From Rhizorhabdus sp049889055 (GTDB lineage Bacteria > Pseudomonadota > Alphaproteobacteria > Sphingomonadales > Sphingomonadaceae), in assembly GCF_049889055.1 (NCBI RefSeq), contig NZ_JBLTWO010000001.1, positions 186,001-250,000 on the forward strand: DNA of 64,000 nucleotides, read 5' to 3'. Both the position numbers and the translations under genes were made by a program. This document shows positions 33,923-43,581 of the stretch, piece by piece (the first letter of the stretch is position 1; each line of letters opens with the position of its first letter). Under the pieces are notes generated by a model that ran no database searches, was not told the origin of the DNA, and was given only the letters and a program-made list of their open reading frames with translations.

Positions 33923-34837
33923 ATGGCACGCCATCATCTTGTCGTTGCAGCATTGGCGGCCGCCTGTCTGGCGGGCGCGGGCTTCGCGCATCCGGGCCAT
34001 GCCGCCGACAGCACAGTGCCCGCTCCGGCGAGCGCCGATAGCTTCCTGACGGTCGACGGCGTCCGCTTCCGCCTGCGCGACGAAGGGCCGCGCGACGCAC
34101 CGGCGATCGTCCTGATCCACGGCTTCACTTTCAGCCTCGACAGCTGGGATGCCTGGGCGGCGGACCTCTCGCGCGACCATCGCGTGATCCGGTTCGATCT
34201 GGCCGGCCATGGGCAGAGCGGCGCCGATCCGCGCCAGCGCTACGATACCGCCACCCGCGTCCGCCAGCTCGGCCTGCTGCTCGACGCGCTGCGCATCCGG
34301 CACGCGATCGTCGCGGGCAACAGCTTCGGCGGCCTCGTCGCGTGGAATTTCGCCGCAGCCGATCCGAAGCGGGTCGATCGCCTCATCCTCGTCGACAGCG
34401 CCGCCTTCTCGATCAACGGCGTGACCCAAAAGCCGGTCCCCGTACCGCCTGCGATGCGTGCCTATCTGCTCGACCCGAGCCCGGCTGCCGTCGCCTTTTC
34501 CGCTGCCGCGATCTTCGCCCATACCGAGCGGCTGGCCCCGGCGCGGCTCGCCCAGATGCGCGCGCTGATCGCCCGCAACGGCCCGGCACTGGTCGCCCAT
34601 CTCGAGCAGTTCACCCTGCCCGACCCCAAGCCCGCGCTGGCGACCATCAAGGCACCCACGCTGATCCTGTGGGGACGCGCCGACAAGGTGGTTCCGGTCG
34701 CGCAGGCCGGCCAGATCGCAGCGGCGATCCCGGGCTCGAAACTCATCATCTACGACGATGTCGGCCACGCCCCCCAGGAGGAGGCCGCCGCCGCCAGCAT
34801 CGCCGACATCCGCACATTCTTGAACGACAACAAATGA
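33923..34837 (+). CDS. Exported alpha/beta hydrolase
   Basis: The 304-residue protein has a signal peptide (HLVVAALAAACLAGAGFA) followed by an alpha/beta-hydrolase fold: oxyanion HG at 66-67 in VLIHGFTF, nucleophile S134 in GNSFGG, acid Asp in WGRADKVVP and catalytic His in DVGHAPQEE. It probably hydrolyses an ester or related bond in the periplasm; the substrate is unknown. ATG 33923 is used; TTG lies directly before it. The end (TGA 34835-34837) overlaps an upstream in-frame ATG of the TonB receptor gene, so the two are one operon. Confidence 0.85.
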   Translation: MARHHLVVAALAAACLAGAGFAHPGHAADSTVPAPASADSFLTVDGVRFRLRDEGPRDAPAIVLIHGFTFSLDSWDAWAADLSRDHRVIRFDLAGHGQSGADPRQRYDTATRVRQLGLLLDALRIRHAIVAGNSFGGLVAWNFAAADPKRVDRLILVDSAAFSINGVTQKPVPVPPAMRAYLLDPSPAAVAFSAAAIFAHTERLAPARLAQMRALIARNGPALVAHLEQFTLPDPKPALATIKAPTLILWGRADKVVPVAQAGQIAAAIPGSKLIIYDDVGHAPQEEAAAASIADIRTFLNDNK

Positions 34838-34851
34838 CCAGGGAGACTCTC

Positions 34852-37077
34852 ATGAACACCAGGACCAGGATGCTCGCACTCCTCTCCGCCGCCACGATGC
34901 TCGGCGGAATCGCGCTGCCGTCGGCCGCGCTCGCGCAGGCCGATGCGGCCCCGGCGGAAGCGGCGAACGAGGGCAATGGCGAGATCGTCGTCACCGCCCG
35001 CCGCCGCGAGGAAAGCCTGATCGACGTGCCGATCTCGGTCACCGCGATCAGCGGCGACGCGCTCACCCGCACCGGTGCGGTCGACATCACCGCGCTGCAG
35101 GACAAGGCGCCGAACATGACGCTGCAGGTCGCGCGCGGCTCGAACAGCACGCTGATCGCCTTCATCCGCGGGATCGGCCAGCAGGACCCGGTGTGGGGCT
35201 TCGAACCGGGCGTCGGCCTCTATGTCGACGACGTGTACATCGCCCGTCCGCAGGGCGCGGTGCTCGACATCTTCGACATCGACCGGGTCGAGGTTCTGCG
35301 CGGGCCACAGGGCACGCTGTACGGCCGCAACACGATCGGCGGCGCGATCAAATATGTCACCCGCCGCCTGGGCGATCAGTTCGAAGCGAAGATCCGCGGC
35401 TCCTATGGCAGCTATGACCAGCGCGATATCGTGGCGTCGGTCACCCTGCCGATCACCGAGGGTTTCGCGGTCGGCGGAGCCTTCGCCTATTACAAGCGCG
35501 ACGGCTTCGGCAAGAACCTCTTCACCGGCGCCGACCAGTATAACAAGGACGTGATCGCGGGCCGCGTCTCGGCCGAATGGACCGGCACCGACCGCCTGTC
35601 GATCCGCGTCGCCGCCGACTATACGCGCGACGATTCCAACCCGCGCCACGGCTATCGCCTGCTGCCCAACGGCGCGCTGCCGGCCTTCCAGCCGATCGGC
35701 GACGTCTATGACACGCGAGCCGGGGTCGGCGACGACAACCGCGTCGTCACCAAGGGCATTTCGGGCACGATCGAATATGAGCTGAGCGATGCGGTCACGC
35801 TCAAGTCGATCAGCGCCTATCGCAAGGGCCACACCGACACCGTCATCGACTTCGACGGCACGCCCGGTCCGGTGCTCGACATCCCCTCCTTCTACAAGGA
35901 CAACCAGTTCACCCAGGAGGTCCAGGCACTGATCCAGACCGATCGGGTGCAGGGCGTCGTCGGCCTCTTCTATCTCGACAATTCGGCGTCGGGCGCGTTC
36001 GACACAGTGATCGGCAACGCCAATCTGACGACGCTGACCTCGGGCAAGGTCTCGACCAAATCCTATGCGGCCTTCGCCGACTTCTCGGTCGACGTGACCG
36101 ACCGCTTCTCGGTCTCGGTCGGCGGCCGCTACACCAGCGACAAGCGCGAAGGCACCGTGTTCCGGGCCGATTATCTGGGCATCCGTTCGCCGCTGTTCGG
36201 CCGGCCGACGGCGGTCCCCTTCCGCATCCGCACCAACTACACCAATGACCGGACAGACAAGAAGTTCACCCCGCGCCTGTCGCTCAGCTACAAGCCGGTC
36301 GAGGATGTGAACCTCTATGCGTCCTGGTCACGCGGCTACAAGTCGGGCGGGTTCGATCCGCGCGGCGACGCCATCTTCACGCCGGGCACGGTCAACGGCT
36401 ACAAGCCCGAAACCGTTACCGCCTATGAGGCCGGCATGAAGGGCGCCTTCCTCGATCGCACGCTGTTCGTGAACGCAGCCGGCTTCTATTCGCGCTATCG
36501 CGACCAGCAGGTGACGACGCAGTTCCTGTCGGGCACCACTGTCGTCTCCTCGGTCGACAATGTCGGAAAGTCGCGCATCTATGGCTGGGAACTGGAAGTT
36601 CGCGCCGTTCCTGACCGCGATTTCCAGGTCAATGCCTCGATCGGCTACACAAACGCCAAGTTCCAGCAGTTCCTGACGCTCGATCCCGTGACGCTGACGG
36701 TCAAGGATTTCGCCGACCAGCGCGTCTTCCAGAACACGCCGAAATATACGGCGAACGTCTCGGCGACACTGGGCAAGGACGTCGACGGGGTGGGCCGCTT
36801 CACGATCACCCCGGCCCTGTCCTTCCGCAGCGCCTATTCGCTGTTCGAGGTACCCAATCCGGTGCTCGATCAGAAGGCCTATGAGCTGGTCGACGTCTCG
36901 ATCGTGTGGACCTCGCCCGACAAGCAGTTCTCGATCTCGGGCCATGGCCGCAACCTGTTCGATCGCAGATATCGGATCGGCGGCTACAACTTCCCGGGCG
37001 CGCTGCTGGGCAATTCGGTGATCGGCTTCTATGGCCCGCCGCGGACCTTCACCATCACCGGCGAGGTACGGTTCTGA
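34852..37077 (+). CDS. TonB-dependent outer-membrane receptor
   Basis: The 741-residue protein has a signal peptide (MLALLSAATMLGGIALPSAALAQ, about 6-28), a TonB box IVVTARRREE near 45, a plug (VPISVTAISGDAL to GRNTIGGAIKYVTRR) and a barrel ending with Phe (FTITGEVRF). It resembles the pesticin/FyuA-like sphingomonad receptors used for catabolic substrates. ATG 34852 with AGGGAG 7 nt upstream is chosen over ATG 34834, which overlaps the hydrolase stop. With the exported hydrolase before and the MFS permease behind, it fits an import route: receptor, periplasmic hydrolysis, inner-membrane uptake. Confidence 0.9.
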   Translation: MNTRTRMLALLSAATMLGGIALPSAALAQADAAPAEAANEGNGEIVVTARRREESLIDVPISVTAISGDALTRTGAVDITALQDKAPNMTLQVARGSNSTLIAFIRGIGQQDPVWGFEPGVGLYVDDVYIARPQGAVLDIFDIDRVEVLRGPQGTLYGRNTIGGAIKYVTRRLGDQFEAKIRGSYGSYDQRDIVASVTLPITEGFAVGGAFAYYKRDGFGKNLFTGADQYNKDVIAGRVSAEWTGTDRLSIRVAADYTRDDSNPRHGYRLLPNGALPAFQPIGDVYDTRAGVGDDNRVVTKGISGTIEYELSDAVTLKSISAYRKGHTDTVIDFDGTPGPVLDIPSFYKDNQFTQEVQALIQTDRVQGVVGLFYLDNSASGAFDTVIGNANLTTLTSGKVSTKSYAAFADFSVDVTDRFSVSVGGRYTSDKREGTVFRADYLGIRSPLFGRPTAVPFRIRTNYTNDRTDKKFTPRLSLSYKPVEDVNLYASWSRGYKSGGFDPRGDAIFTPGTVNGYKPETVTAYEAGMKGAFLDRTLFVNAAGFYSRYRDQQVTTQFLSGTTVVSSVDNVGKSRIYGWELEVRAVPDRDFQVNASIGYTNAKFQQFLTLDPVTLTVKDFADQRVFQNTPKYTANVSATLGKDVDGVGRFTITPALSFRSAYSLFEVPNPVLDQKAYELVDVSIVWTSPDKQFSISGHGRNLFDRRYRIGGYNFPGALLGNSVIGFYGPPRTFTITGEVRF

Positions 37078-37109
37078 TCGGGACCTCTTTCCCCGGGGGT
37101 GGCGGGGCG

Positions 37110-38354
37110 GTGAAAGCCGCCTCGCCCGCTCTCGTCATGGCGATGCTGCTGCTCGCCTACACGCTCAACTTCATCGACCGGCAGATCATCGGCATTCTCG
37201 CGGTGCCGATCAAGGCGGACCTGGGGCTCAGCGATGCGCAACTCGGCCTGATGGGCGGGCTCGCCTTCGCGCTGTTCTACACCGGCCTGGGCATCCCTAT
37301 CGCGATGATGGCAGACCGCTACGACCGGTCGCGGATCATGACCGCGGCCCTCGCGCTGTGGAGCCTGATGACCGCGCTCTGCGGCCTTACCCAGAATTTC
37401 TGGCAGCTGTTCGTCGCCCGCCTGGGCGTCGGTGTCGGCGAGGCGGGTGGCGTCGCCCCGGCCTATACGCTGATCGGCGACCTGTTCCCGCCCGAGAAGC
37501 GTGCGCGCGCACTCGCGCTCTATTCTTTCGGCATTCCGATCGGCAGCGCGTCGGGCATCGTTTTCGGCGGGGTCATCGCCACGCTGATCGACTGGCGCTC
37601 TGCCTTCTTCATCGTCGGCTTCGCCGGCCTGTTGCTTGCCCCGCTGTTTCGCCGGATCGTCCGCGACCCGCGCGGCGACCGCCCGGCGGGCACCGCGCAC
37701 GTCACGCTCGGCGCGGTCCTCCGCCTCCTGTTTCGCAAGCCGTCCTTCTGGCTGCTCAGCATCGGCGCGGCCTGTTCGTCGATGATGGGCTACGGCCTGT
37801 TCTTCTGGCTGCCGAGCTTCCTCGTGCGCAGCTTCGGGCTCAGCCTGCTCGACGCCTCGCTCGGCTACGGCGCGATCCTGCTGACTGCCGGTCTCGCCGG
37901 CATCTGGATGGGCGGCGCGCTGTCGGACGGGCTCGCGGACCGGTCCAAGGCCTATTATGCGCTGGTCCCGGCCTTCGCCTTCATCGCCACCATCCCCTTC
38001 TACGCGATGGGCATTTCCGCGACGTCGCTGACCGTCGCGCTGGCCTTCCTGTTCGTGCCGACCGCGCTGGGATTGGTGTGGCTCGGGCCGGTCGTGGCGG
38101 CGGTGCAGGCGGTGGTGCCGCGCGACATGCGCTCGACCACCTCCGCGATCTTCCTGTTCGTCAACAATCTGATCGGGATCGGCGTCGGCACCCCGGCGAT
38201 CGGATGGATCTCAGATCTGCTCAAGGCGCGCTACGGCGACGAGGCGCTGCGCTACGCGATCCTGTCGGGCACCGCCTTCTATGTCGCGGCGACCATGTTC
38301 CTCCTGCTCGCGGCGCTGCGCCTTCCGCGCGACTGGCACGGGGAGGAGGACTGA
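37110..38354 (+). CDS. MFS transporter (spinster-like)
   Basis: The 414-residue permease has about 12 hydrophobic helices and MFS signatures: NFIDRQIIGILAVPIKADLG in the first helix, the motif-A loop MADRYDRSRIM between helices 2 and 3, and GVGEAGGVAPAYTLIGDLFP. These are typical of the spinster-type MFS group often found next to sphingomonad TonB receptors. No ATG is available; GTG 37110 directly follows a G-rich stretch usable for ribosome binding. It begins 32 bp after the receptor stop. Substrate is unknown, probably the product of the exported hydrolase. Confidence 0.85.
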   Translation: MKAASPALVMAMLLLAYTLNFIDRQIIGILAVPIKADLGLSDAQLGLMGGLAFALFYTGLGIPIAMMADRYDRSRIMTAALALWSLMTALCGLTQNFWQLFVARLGVGVGEAGGVAPAYTLIGDLFPPEKRARALALYSFGIPIGSASGIVFGGVIATLIDWRSAFFIVGFAGLLLAPLFRRIVRDPRGDRPAGTAHVTLGAVLRLLFRKPSFWLLSIGAACSSMMGYGLFFWLPSFLVRSFGLSLLDASLGYGAILLTAGLAGIWMGGALSDGLADRSKAYYALVPAFAFIATIPFYAMGISATSLTVALAFLFVPTALGLVWLGPVVAAVQAVVPRDMRSTTSAIFLFVNNLIGIGVGTPAIGWISDLLKARYGDEALRYAILSGTAFYVAATMFLLLAALRLPRDWHGEED

Positions 38355-38367
38355 AGCCGGCTCCGGC

Positions 38368-39324
38368 CTAGGCGCCCTGCTCGATCGGCCCCGATCGGCT
38401 CGACCGGTCAATCGACAGGCGCAGCACGTCGGGACGCGAATAATGGCCGATGCTGTCGACCCACAATTTGGTGTCGGAAATCGCGTTCAGATCGATCTCG
38501 GCGATCAGCAACTGGTCACCCTCCCCCGATACCGGCCCTGCCAGCGTCGCCGCGAAGGGGTGGATCACCGCGCTCCAGCCGCCGCCGGCCCCCAGCAATT
38601 GCTGCGGCCCCATCTCCTTTTCGAGGAAATCGAGCACCTGGCCATCGACCGGACTCGATGCGCAGACGACGAAGGTCTGGCCGGTGATCGCATGGTTGCG
38701 CATCATCGCCTCGATCTGGATGTTCGCGACCGCGTCGAAACCGGCCATCGTCGACAACGAGGGCCACAGGGCCGCGTGGATCTGCTCGCCATCCTCGACC
38801 AGGGCCTGTCGGGCGAGGTTCATCGTATGCTCCCAGCAGGCGAGCCCGCCGAGCCGACCGACCGAGCTGTCGAACACCGACAAGGTCGAACCGTCGCCCT
38901 CACCCCAGATATAGCGTTCGGCATAAGTGGGCTTGAGCTTGCGGTGGACGCCGAGCAGCCGGCCGTCGGATTCGATGAAGATCGCGCTGTTGTAACAGGT
39001 CCGCCCACCGGTCGCCCGTTCGCTGGCTCCCATCACGACGGCGACCCCCGCCGCTGCCGCCGCCTCGCGGACGATCGCGATCTCCGGCCCGCCGACCTCG
39101 ACCGAGGCGTCCTGATAGCGCCGGTTCATCGGCGCCTGTATCAGTGGCGGATAGAGGTTGATCCAATAGGGAAAGCCCGGAAGGAAGACTTCCGGAAAGA
39201 CGAGCAGGCGCACGCCTTCGGCGCCGGCCTTTGCGATCCACTCCGCTGCCTTGCGGGCGGAGGCCATGGGATCCATGAAACAGGGCGCGAGATGCGCCGC
39301 TGCAATCTTGAAACCGTCCGCCAT
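38368..39324 (-). CDS. Nitrilase
   Basis: The 318-residue enzyme has the nitrilase triad: E45 in FPEVFLP, K129 in HRKLKPT and C163 in GGLACWEHTM. The CWEH context is that of true nitrilases (branch 1), which convert nitriles to acids plus ammonia, rather than amidases. Start 39324 has GGAGGG upstream and gives the usual N terminus MADGFKIAAAHLAP; ATG 39378 adds 18 unconserved residues. The gene is convergent with the MFS gene, 13 bp apart, and may handle the same imported compound. Substrate range is unknown. Confidence 0.9.
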   Translation of the reverse strand: MADGFKIAAAHLAPCFMDPMASARKAAEWIAKAGAEGVRLLVFPEVFLPGFPYWINLYPPLIQAPMNRRYQDASVEVGGPEIAIVREAAAAAGVAVVMGASERATGGRTCYNSAIFIESDGRLLGVHRKLKPTYAERYIWGEGDGSTLSVFDSSVGRLGGLACWEHTMNLARQALVEDGEQIHAALWPSLSTMAGFDAVANIQIEAMMRNHAITGQTFVVCASSPVDGQVLDFLEKEMGPQQLLGAGGGWSAVIHPFAATLAGPVSGEGDQLLIAEIDLNAISDTKLWVDSIGHYSRPDVLRLSIDRSSRSGPIEQGA

Positions 39325-39431
39325 ATCGCCCTCCGATCGATGAGGGCCGCAGACTATCGGACGATCGGCGATGTACAAGCCCGTCGTCGACCGGCTATCG
39401 CGCCGGAGCGAAAGACAGCGAGGGTGCGCGC

Positions 39432-39785
39432 ATGAGCCAGATGATCTTCAAGATTTTGCGCCCTGAAGAATGGGCCGCGTTCCAGGCATCGGGCCGGTTC
39501 GAGGGCAGCCCCGTCGATATTCAGGACGGCTATATCCACTTCTCGACCGCGTCGCAGACCAAGGAAACTCTCGCCAAGCATTTCGCCGACGCACCGCGTG
39601 TCGCAATCCTCGCCATCCGCGAAGAGGATGTCAGCGCGGACCTGCGCTGGGAGCCGTCGCGCGGCGGCGCCCTCTTCCCCCATCTCTATCGCCCGCTCGG
39701 TCTCGACGAGGTGGCCGCGTCGCAGGAAGCCGATCGCGAGGCGATCCTGGCGAGCGGCGACGGCCCCTATTCGATCGACGGCTGA
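39432..39785 (+). CDS. DUF952 family protein
   Basis: The 117-residue protein matches DUF952 by IFKILRPEEWAAFQASGRFEG, the DIQDGYIHFSTASQ core and RWEPSRGGALFPHLYRPL. The His and Ser in IHFSTA and the later PHLYR are invariant in the family, which has an ADP-ribosyl-transferase-like fold in some analyses but no settled function. It has no signal peptide. It stands alone between the divergent nitrilase gene and a convergent pseudogene. Confidence 0.82.
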   Translation: MSQMIFKILRPEEWAAFQASGRFEGSPVDIQDGYIHFSTASQTKETLAKHFADAPRVAILAIREEDVSADLRWEPSRGGALFPHLYRPLGLDEVAASQEADREAILASGDGPYSIDG

Positions 39786-39791
39786 CCCGCG

Positions 39792-40192
39792 TCAGAAGGC
39801 ATAGACGAGCGAGGCGCGCGACACCGTGTCGGTGCGCTTCTGGCCCTCGGGCGCGTCGCGCTCATATTGGACATTGTAGGACAGCCGTCCCTTGAGCGGG
39901 CCGAACAGCAGCGTCTCGATCGAGCTGGTCGAGGTCGCCATGCTGTTGTCCTTCTCGACATAGAGCGCCACTTCCTGCGCCAGCGTCAGGCGCGGAATCG
40001 GAGTCCAGCGCAGGTTGAGCCGGGATTGGTCTTTTTGGCGACAGACACGACCGCCGCGATCGTCGCCGGATCGTCGGAGGCGATCGCCGTCTCGATCATT
40101 GCGCGTACGGGGTCCGGCAAGGGCCCCGCAACGGCCGGTCCGCACGACGCAATAAGAGCCGTAGCACAAGCCGGCGCTGCAACTATCCTCAT
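39792..40192 (-). pseudogene. DUF481 outer-membrane protein with a large internal deletion
   Basis: Read from 40192, the frame gives a signal peptide and start of a DUF481-type protein (MRIVAAPACATALIAS, then PDPVRAMIETAIASDDPATI, KKTNPGS) and then goes out of frame. The last 75 residues of such a protein (LRWTPIPRLTLAQEVALYVE through GRLSYNVQYERDAP to VYAF) are intact in another frame ending at 39792. Full-length family members are about 250-330 residues, so roughly 150-200 internal residues are missing and the two ends meet near 40020. The barrel cannot form, so this is a pseudogene. Confidence 0.75.
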
Positions 40193-40211
40193 GGTCGTGG
40201 CCGATGCCCGA

Positions 40212-41945
40212 TCAGTTTGGCAGCGGCCAAGGCCCCTTTCCGCCTTCGGCGATGAAGCGATCGGTGCGCGCGGTGATCACCGGCAAGGGGACCGACCCCA
40301 GCGAGAGCAGCATGTCGTGGAAAGCGCGGATATCGAACTTCGCGCCGAGCGCTGTCTCGGCCCGGGCGCGCTCCTTCTCGATCTGGAGCATCCCCAGATA
40401 ATAGGACAGCGCCTGTCCTGGCCAGCCGATATAGCGGTCGACCTCGGTCGTGATCTCATGCTCGCTCAGCGCGCTGTTGTCGCGCAGGAAGGCGATCGAC
40501 TGTTCGCGGGTCCACCCCTTGGAATGAATCCCGGTGTCGATCACCAGCCGCGCGGCGCGCCACATCTGGTAACTGAGCATGCCGAAGCGATCATAGGGCG
40601 TCTCGTACATCCCCATCTCGATCCCTAGCCGCTCGCAATAAAGCGCCCAGCCCTCGCCATAGGCCGAGATATAGGTGTAGCGCCGCCATTCGGGGCGCTC
40701 CTCATTCTCGGCTGCCATCGACGTCTGCCAGCTGTGGCCCGGCGCGGACTCGTGCAGGGTCAGTGCCGTCAGCTGGAACAGCGGCCGCGACGGCAGGTCA
40801 TAGGTGTTGAGCAGGTAGCGATCCTGCCCGCCCCGCCCGGCGGTGTAGAAGGGCGCGATGTCGTCGGGCACGGGCACGATGCCGAAACGTCCGCGCGGCA
40901 TCCGACCGAACCACTGGGCCGCCTTGCCGTCGAACTGCTTGGAGATCCACGCCGCCCGATCGAGCAAGGCCTGCGGCGTCTTCACATAGAATTGGGGATC
41001 GGTGCGCAGGAAACGCAGGAAGGCCGGGAGGTCCCCCTCGAACTTCACCTCCTTCATGATGTCGAGCATCTGCGCACGGATCTTCGCGACCTCGGCCAGG
41101 CCGATCGCATGGATTTCCTCGGGGCTTAGATCGACCGTGGCATAGGCGCGGATCTGCGCGCGATAATAAGCTTTGCCTTCAGGCCACGCTTCGGCCGCCA
41201 GCCCTTCGCGCAGCTTCGGCAGATAGTCCTTGCGCATGAACGTCAGCAGCTTCGCATAGGCAGGGATGATCGACGTCGTGATGATCGTCTCCGCCTCGGC
41301 GCGCAGCGCATCCTGCCGCGCCTGCGCGATCGACGCCGGCAAACTCCTGAACGGCGTGAACCACAAAGTGTCGCGCGGCGATTTCGCCTCTGCGATCAGC
41401 GCGATCGACTGGTCGCGGCCGGCCATGGTGATCCGGGGTGGGGTGAAGCCGCGCTTGAGACCGGCGCGCATATTCTCGCTATTCTGATCGAAATAGCGGG
41501 GGATGTCGCGCATCAGTGAGAGCATCGCCTGCGCATCGGCCTCGGTCCGGATCGGCTGTCGCGCGACATAGCCGAGATCGGCCCAGAAGCTGCTGTCGGA
41601 GTTCAGCGGCTTTTCGAAGTCGCGGAAGCGCTGGGTGTCGAGCAGCGTCTGCACCTGGACGCGGTAGACTCCGTAATCCTCCTGCTTGTCGGGGGACAGC
41701 GTGGCGGGGTCGATCGCATCGAGCGCGCGGATCGTGTCGGTCCAGGTCGCCAGCCGCTCGCGCTGAGTCGCCGGGCTTTCGTCGGGCAGATGGCTGGGAA
41801 TGCCGCCCTTGTTCGACTCCGCGCTCTGGAAGCTCTTCTGCCGCCATGTCCATTCCCTGCCGCTCAAGGCGTCGAAGCGGTCGTCGGCGGGGTTGGCGTG
41901 GAGCGGGGTCGCCAACAGCAGTGCGCAGCCCAGCAGCAATCTCAT
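40212..41945 (-). CDS. DUF885 family exported metallopeptidase-like protein
   Basis: The 577-residue protein has a signal peptide (MRLLLGCALLLATPLHA) and the DUF885 fold: a helical body with TLHESAPGHSW, in which His, Glu and His probably bind zinc, and GEGWALYCERLGIEMG with a further Glu. These helical proteins resemble M32/M3-like peptidases but their substrates are mostly unknown. Location is likely periplasmic. It lies 19 bp downstream of nothing in its direction (transcribed away from the substrate-binding protein genes) and just before the DUF481 remnant. Confidence 0.82.
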   Translation of the reverse strand: MRLLLGCALLLATPLHANPADDRFDALSGREWTWRQKSFQSAESNKGGIPSHLPDESPATQRERLATWTDTIRALDAIDPATLSPDKQEDYGVYRVQVQTLLDTQRFRDFEKPLNSDSSFWADLGYVARQPIRTEADAQAMLSLMRDIPRYFDQNSENMRAGLKRGFTPPRITMAGRDQSIALIAEAKSPRDTLWFTPFRSLPASIAQARQDALRAEAETIITTSIIPAYAKLLTFMRKDYLPKLREGLAAEAWPEGKAYYRAQIRAYATVDLSPEEIHAIGLAEVAKIRAQMLDIMKEVKFEGDLPAFLRFLRTDPQFYVKTPQALLDRAAWISKQFDGKAAQWFGRMPRGRFGIVPVPDDIAPFYTAGRGGQDRYLLNTYDLPSRPLFQLTALTLHESAPGHSWQTSMAAENEERPEWRRYTYISAYGEGWALYCERLGIEMGMYETPYDRFGMLSYQMWRAARLVIDTGIHSKGWTREQSIAFLRDNSALSEHEITTEVDRYIGWPGQALSYYLGMLQIEKERARAETALGAKFDIRAFHDMLLSLGSVPLPVITARTDRFIAEGGKGPWPLPN

Positions 41946-42048
41946 CCCTACTCTCCCAGGCGGCCAAGCGCTTCATCTTGGCGGCGATCCTGCGCATTTG
42001 CAAAGAAGGGTTGAGCCGGTGGGCCGGATCGGTCCACATCGGGCGGAG

Positions 42049-43581
42049 ATGCGCTGGCTAACGATCTTTCTCCTGCTTCTGCTCGCCGCCTGCGGCCAAG
42101 CCAATCGATCCGCCCCGCCCGGCGAGCGTATCGTTCGGCTGGCCGACGACGAGGTCAAAAGCCTGGATCCCCAGAGGAGCACCGACCTGGCGACGCTGCG
42201 CGTAGCGACCGACCAGTTCGAGGGGCTGACCCGCATCGACGGGCACGGCCGGGCCGAGCCGGGCCTCGCGAAAAGCTGGTCGGTTTCGGGCGACGGGCTC
42301 GACTGGACGTTCGACCTGCGGCCCGGCCTGCGCTTCTCCGACGGCATGCCGATCGACGCCACCGTGCTGGCGGGCAGCTTCGCACGGTTGCGCGACCCGG
42401 CGGTCGCCTCGCCGGGCGCGGCGCTGTTCGACGCGGTGGACGGTATCGCGGCGGATGGACCGAACCGGGTCCATGTTCGTCTCAGGAACCCCCTGCCGTC
42501 ACTGCCCGAGCTCATGGCGCTTCCGGCGGTGGCCGCACTGCCGCTACACAGGATCGCGGCGCGCGGCGAGGACTGGACATCGGACCGGCCTCTCGTGACC
42601 TCGGGCGCCTATCGGCTGGTCGAATGGCAGCTCAACGAACGGCTGCGGCTCGAACGAAACCCCTATTGGCATTCGGGCCGCGCCCCGATCGCCTCGGTCG
42701 AATGGCGGCCCGTGACCGATCGGCTGACCGCGCTGCGCAGCTTCGCCGCAGGCGAGGCCGACACCACCAACGAGTTGCCGCAGACCCGCCTGCACTGGAT
42801 CGAGGAACGGCGACCCGGCACCGCGCGTATCGCCCCCTATAATGGAAGCTATTATTTCGTCTTCAACACCACGCGCGCGCCGTTCGACGACGTTCGGGTG
42901 CGCCGTGCACTGTCGCTGGCGATCGACCGGCGCTGGATCGCGCAGCGCTTGATCGGGCTGGGCACCCAGCCCGCCTGGGGCGTGGTCCCACCCGCCGTTG
43001 CCGGGCCGGTCGGTGCGCTCGCTCCGCCCGACGCGGCATGGAGCGCGGAGCGGCGCATGGCCGAAGCGCGACGACTGCTCGCGCAAGCCGGCTATGGACC
43101 ACGGCGCCCGCTCGTCTTCGACATCCGCTTCAACAGCGACGTCGACCACCGCCGCGTCGCGGTGGCGATGGCGGCGATGTGGCGCCCGCTGGGGGTGACC
43201 GCGCACCTGCTGAACAGCGAAGCGTCACTGCATTTCGCCGGACTGCGCCGTCGCGACTTCGCTTTCGCCCGCTCCGGCTGGATAGGCGACATCGCCGCCC
43301 CGGAAAATTACCTCGCGATCCACCGCTCGGACGCCGGTGCGGTCAACTATTCGGGCTATGCCAATCCGGCCTTCGACCGCGCGCTCGACCAGGCGATGGC
43401 AACGGCGGATGCGTCGAAGCGCGCCATCGCGATGCGAAGGGCCGAAGCTATATTGATTGCCGATGCGCCGCTGCTGCCGCTCTATCATTATGTCAGCCGC
43501 TCGCTGGTTGCCCCGCGCGTCGGGGGATGGCACGACAATGCGCCTAATGTTCACCCCTCGCGCACTCTGGTCCTGAAATGA
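42049..43581 (+). CDS. Lipoprotein solute-binding protein, family 5 (OppA/DppA-like), copy 1
   Basis: The 510-residue protein begins with a lipoprotein signal (LTIFLLLLLAACGQ, Cys at about 17) and has the family-5 substrate-binding fold: VKSLDPQRSTDLATLRVATD, a GLAKSWSVSGDGLDWTFDLR strand region, TSGAYRLVEWQLNERLRLER NPYW and a closing LPLYHYVSRS. Such proteins deliver peptides or other solutes to ABC importers. No permease or ATPase genes adjoin, so it may share a distant transporter or act as a sensor or chaperone. The stop overlaps the next gene (ATGA). ATG 42049 matches the lipoprotein start. Confidence 0.85.
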   Translation: MRWLTIFLLLLLAACGQANRSAPPGERIVRLADDEVKSLDPQRSTDLATLRVATDQFEGLTRIDGHGRAEPGLAKSWSVSGDGLDWTFDLRPGLRFSDGMPIDATVLAGSFARLRDPAVASPGAALFDAVDGIAADGPNRVHVRLRNPLPSLPELMALPAVAALPLHRIAARGEDWTSDRPLVTSGAYRLVEWQLNERLRLERNPYWHSGRAPIASVEWRPVTDRLTALRSFAAGEADTTNELPQTRLHWIEERRPGTARIAPYNGSYYFVFNTTRAPFDDVRVRRALSLAIDRRWIAQRLIGLGTQPAWGVVPPAVAGPVGALAPPDAAWSAERRMAEARRLLAQAGYGPRRPLVFDIRFNSDVDHRRVAVAMAAMWRPLGVTAHLLNSEASLHFAGLRRRDFAFARSGWIGDIAAPENYLAIHRSDAGAVNYSGYANPAFDRALDQAMATADASKRAIAMRRAEAILIADAPLLPLYHYVSRSLVAPRVGGWHDNAPNVHPSRTLVLK

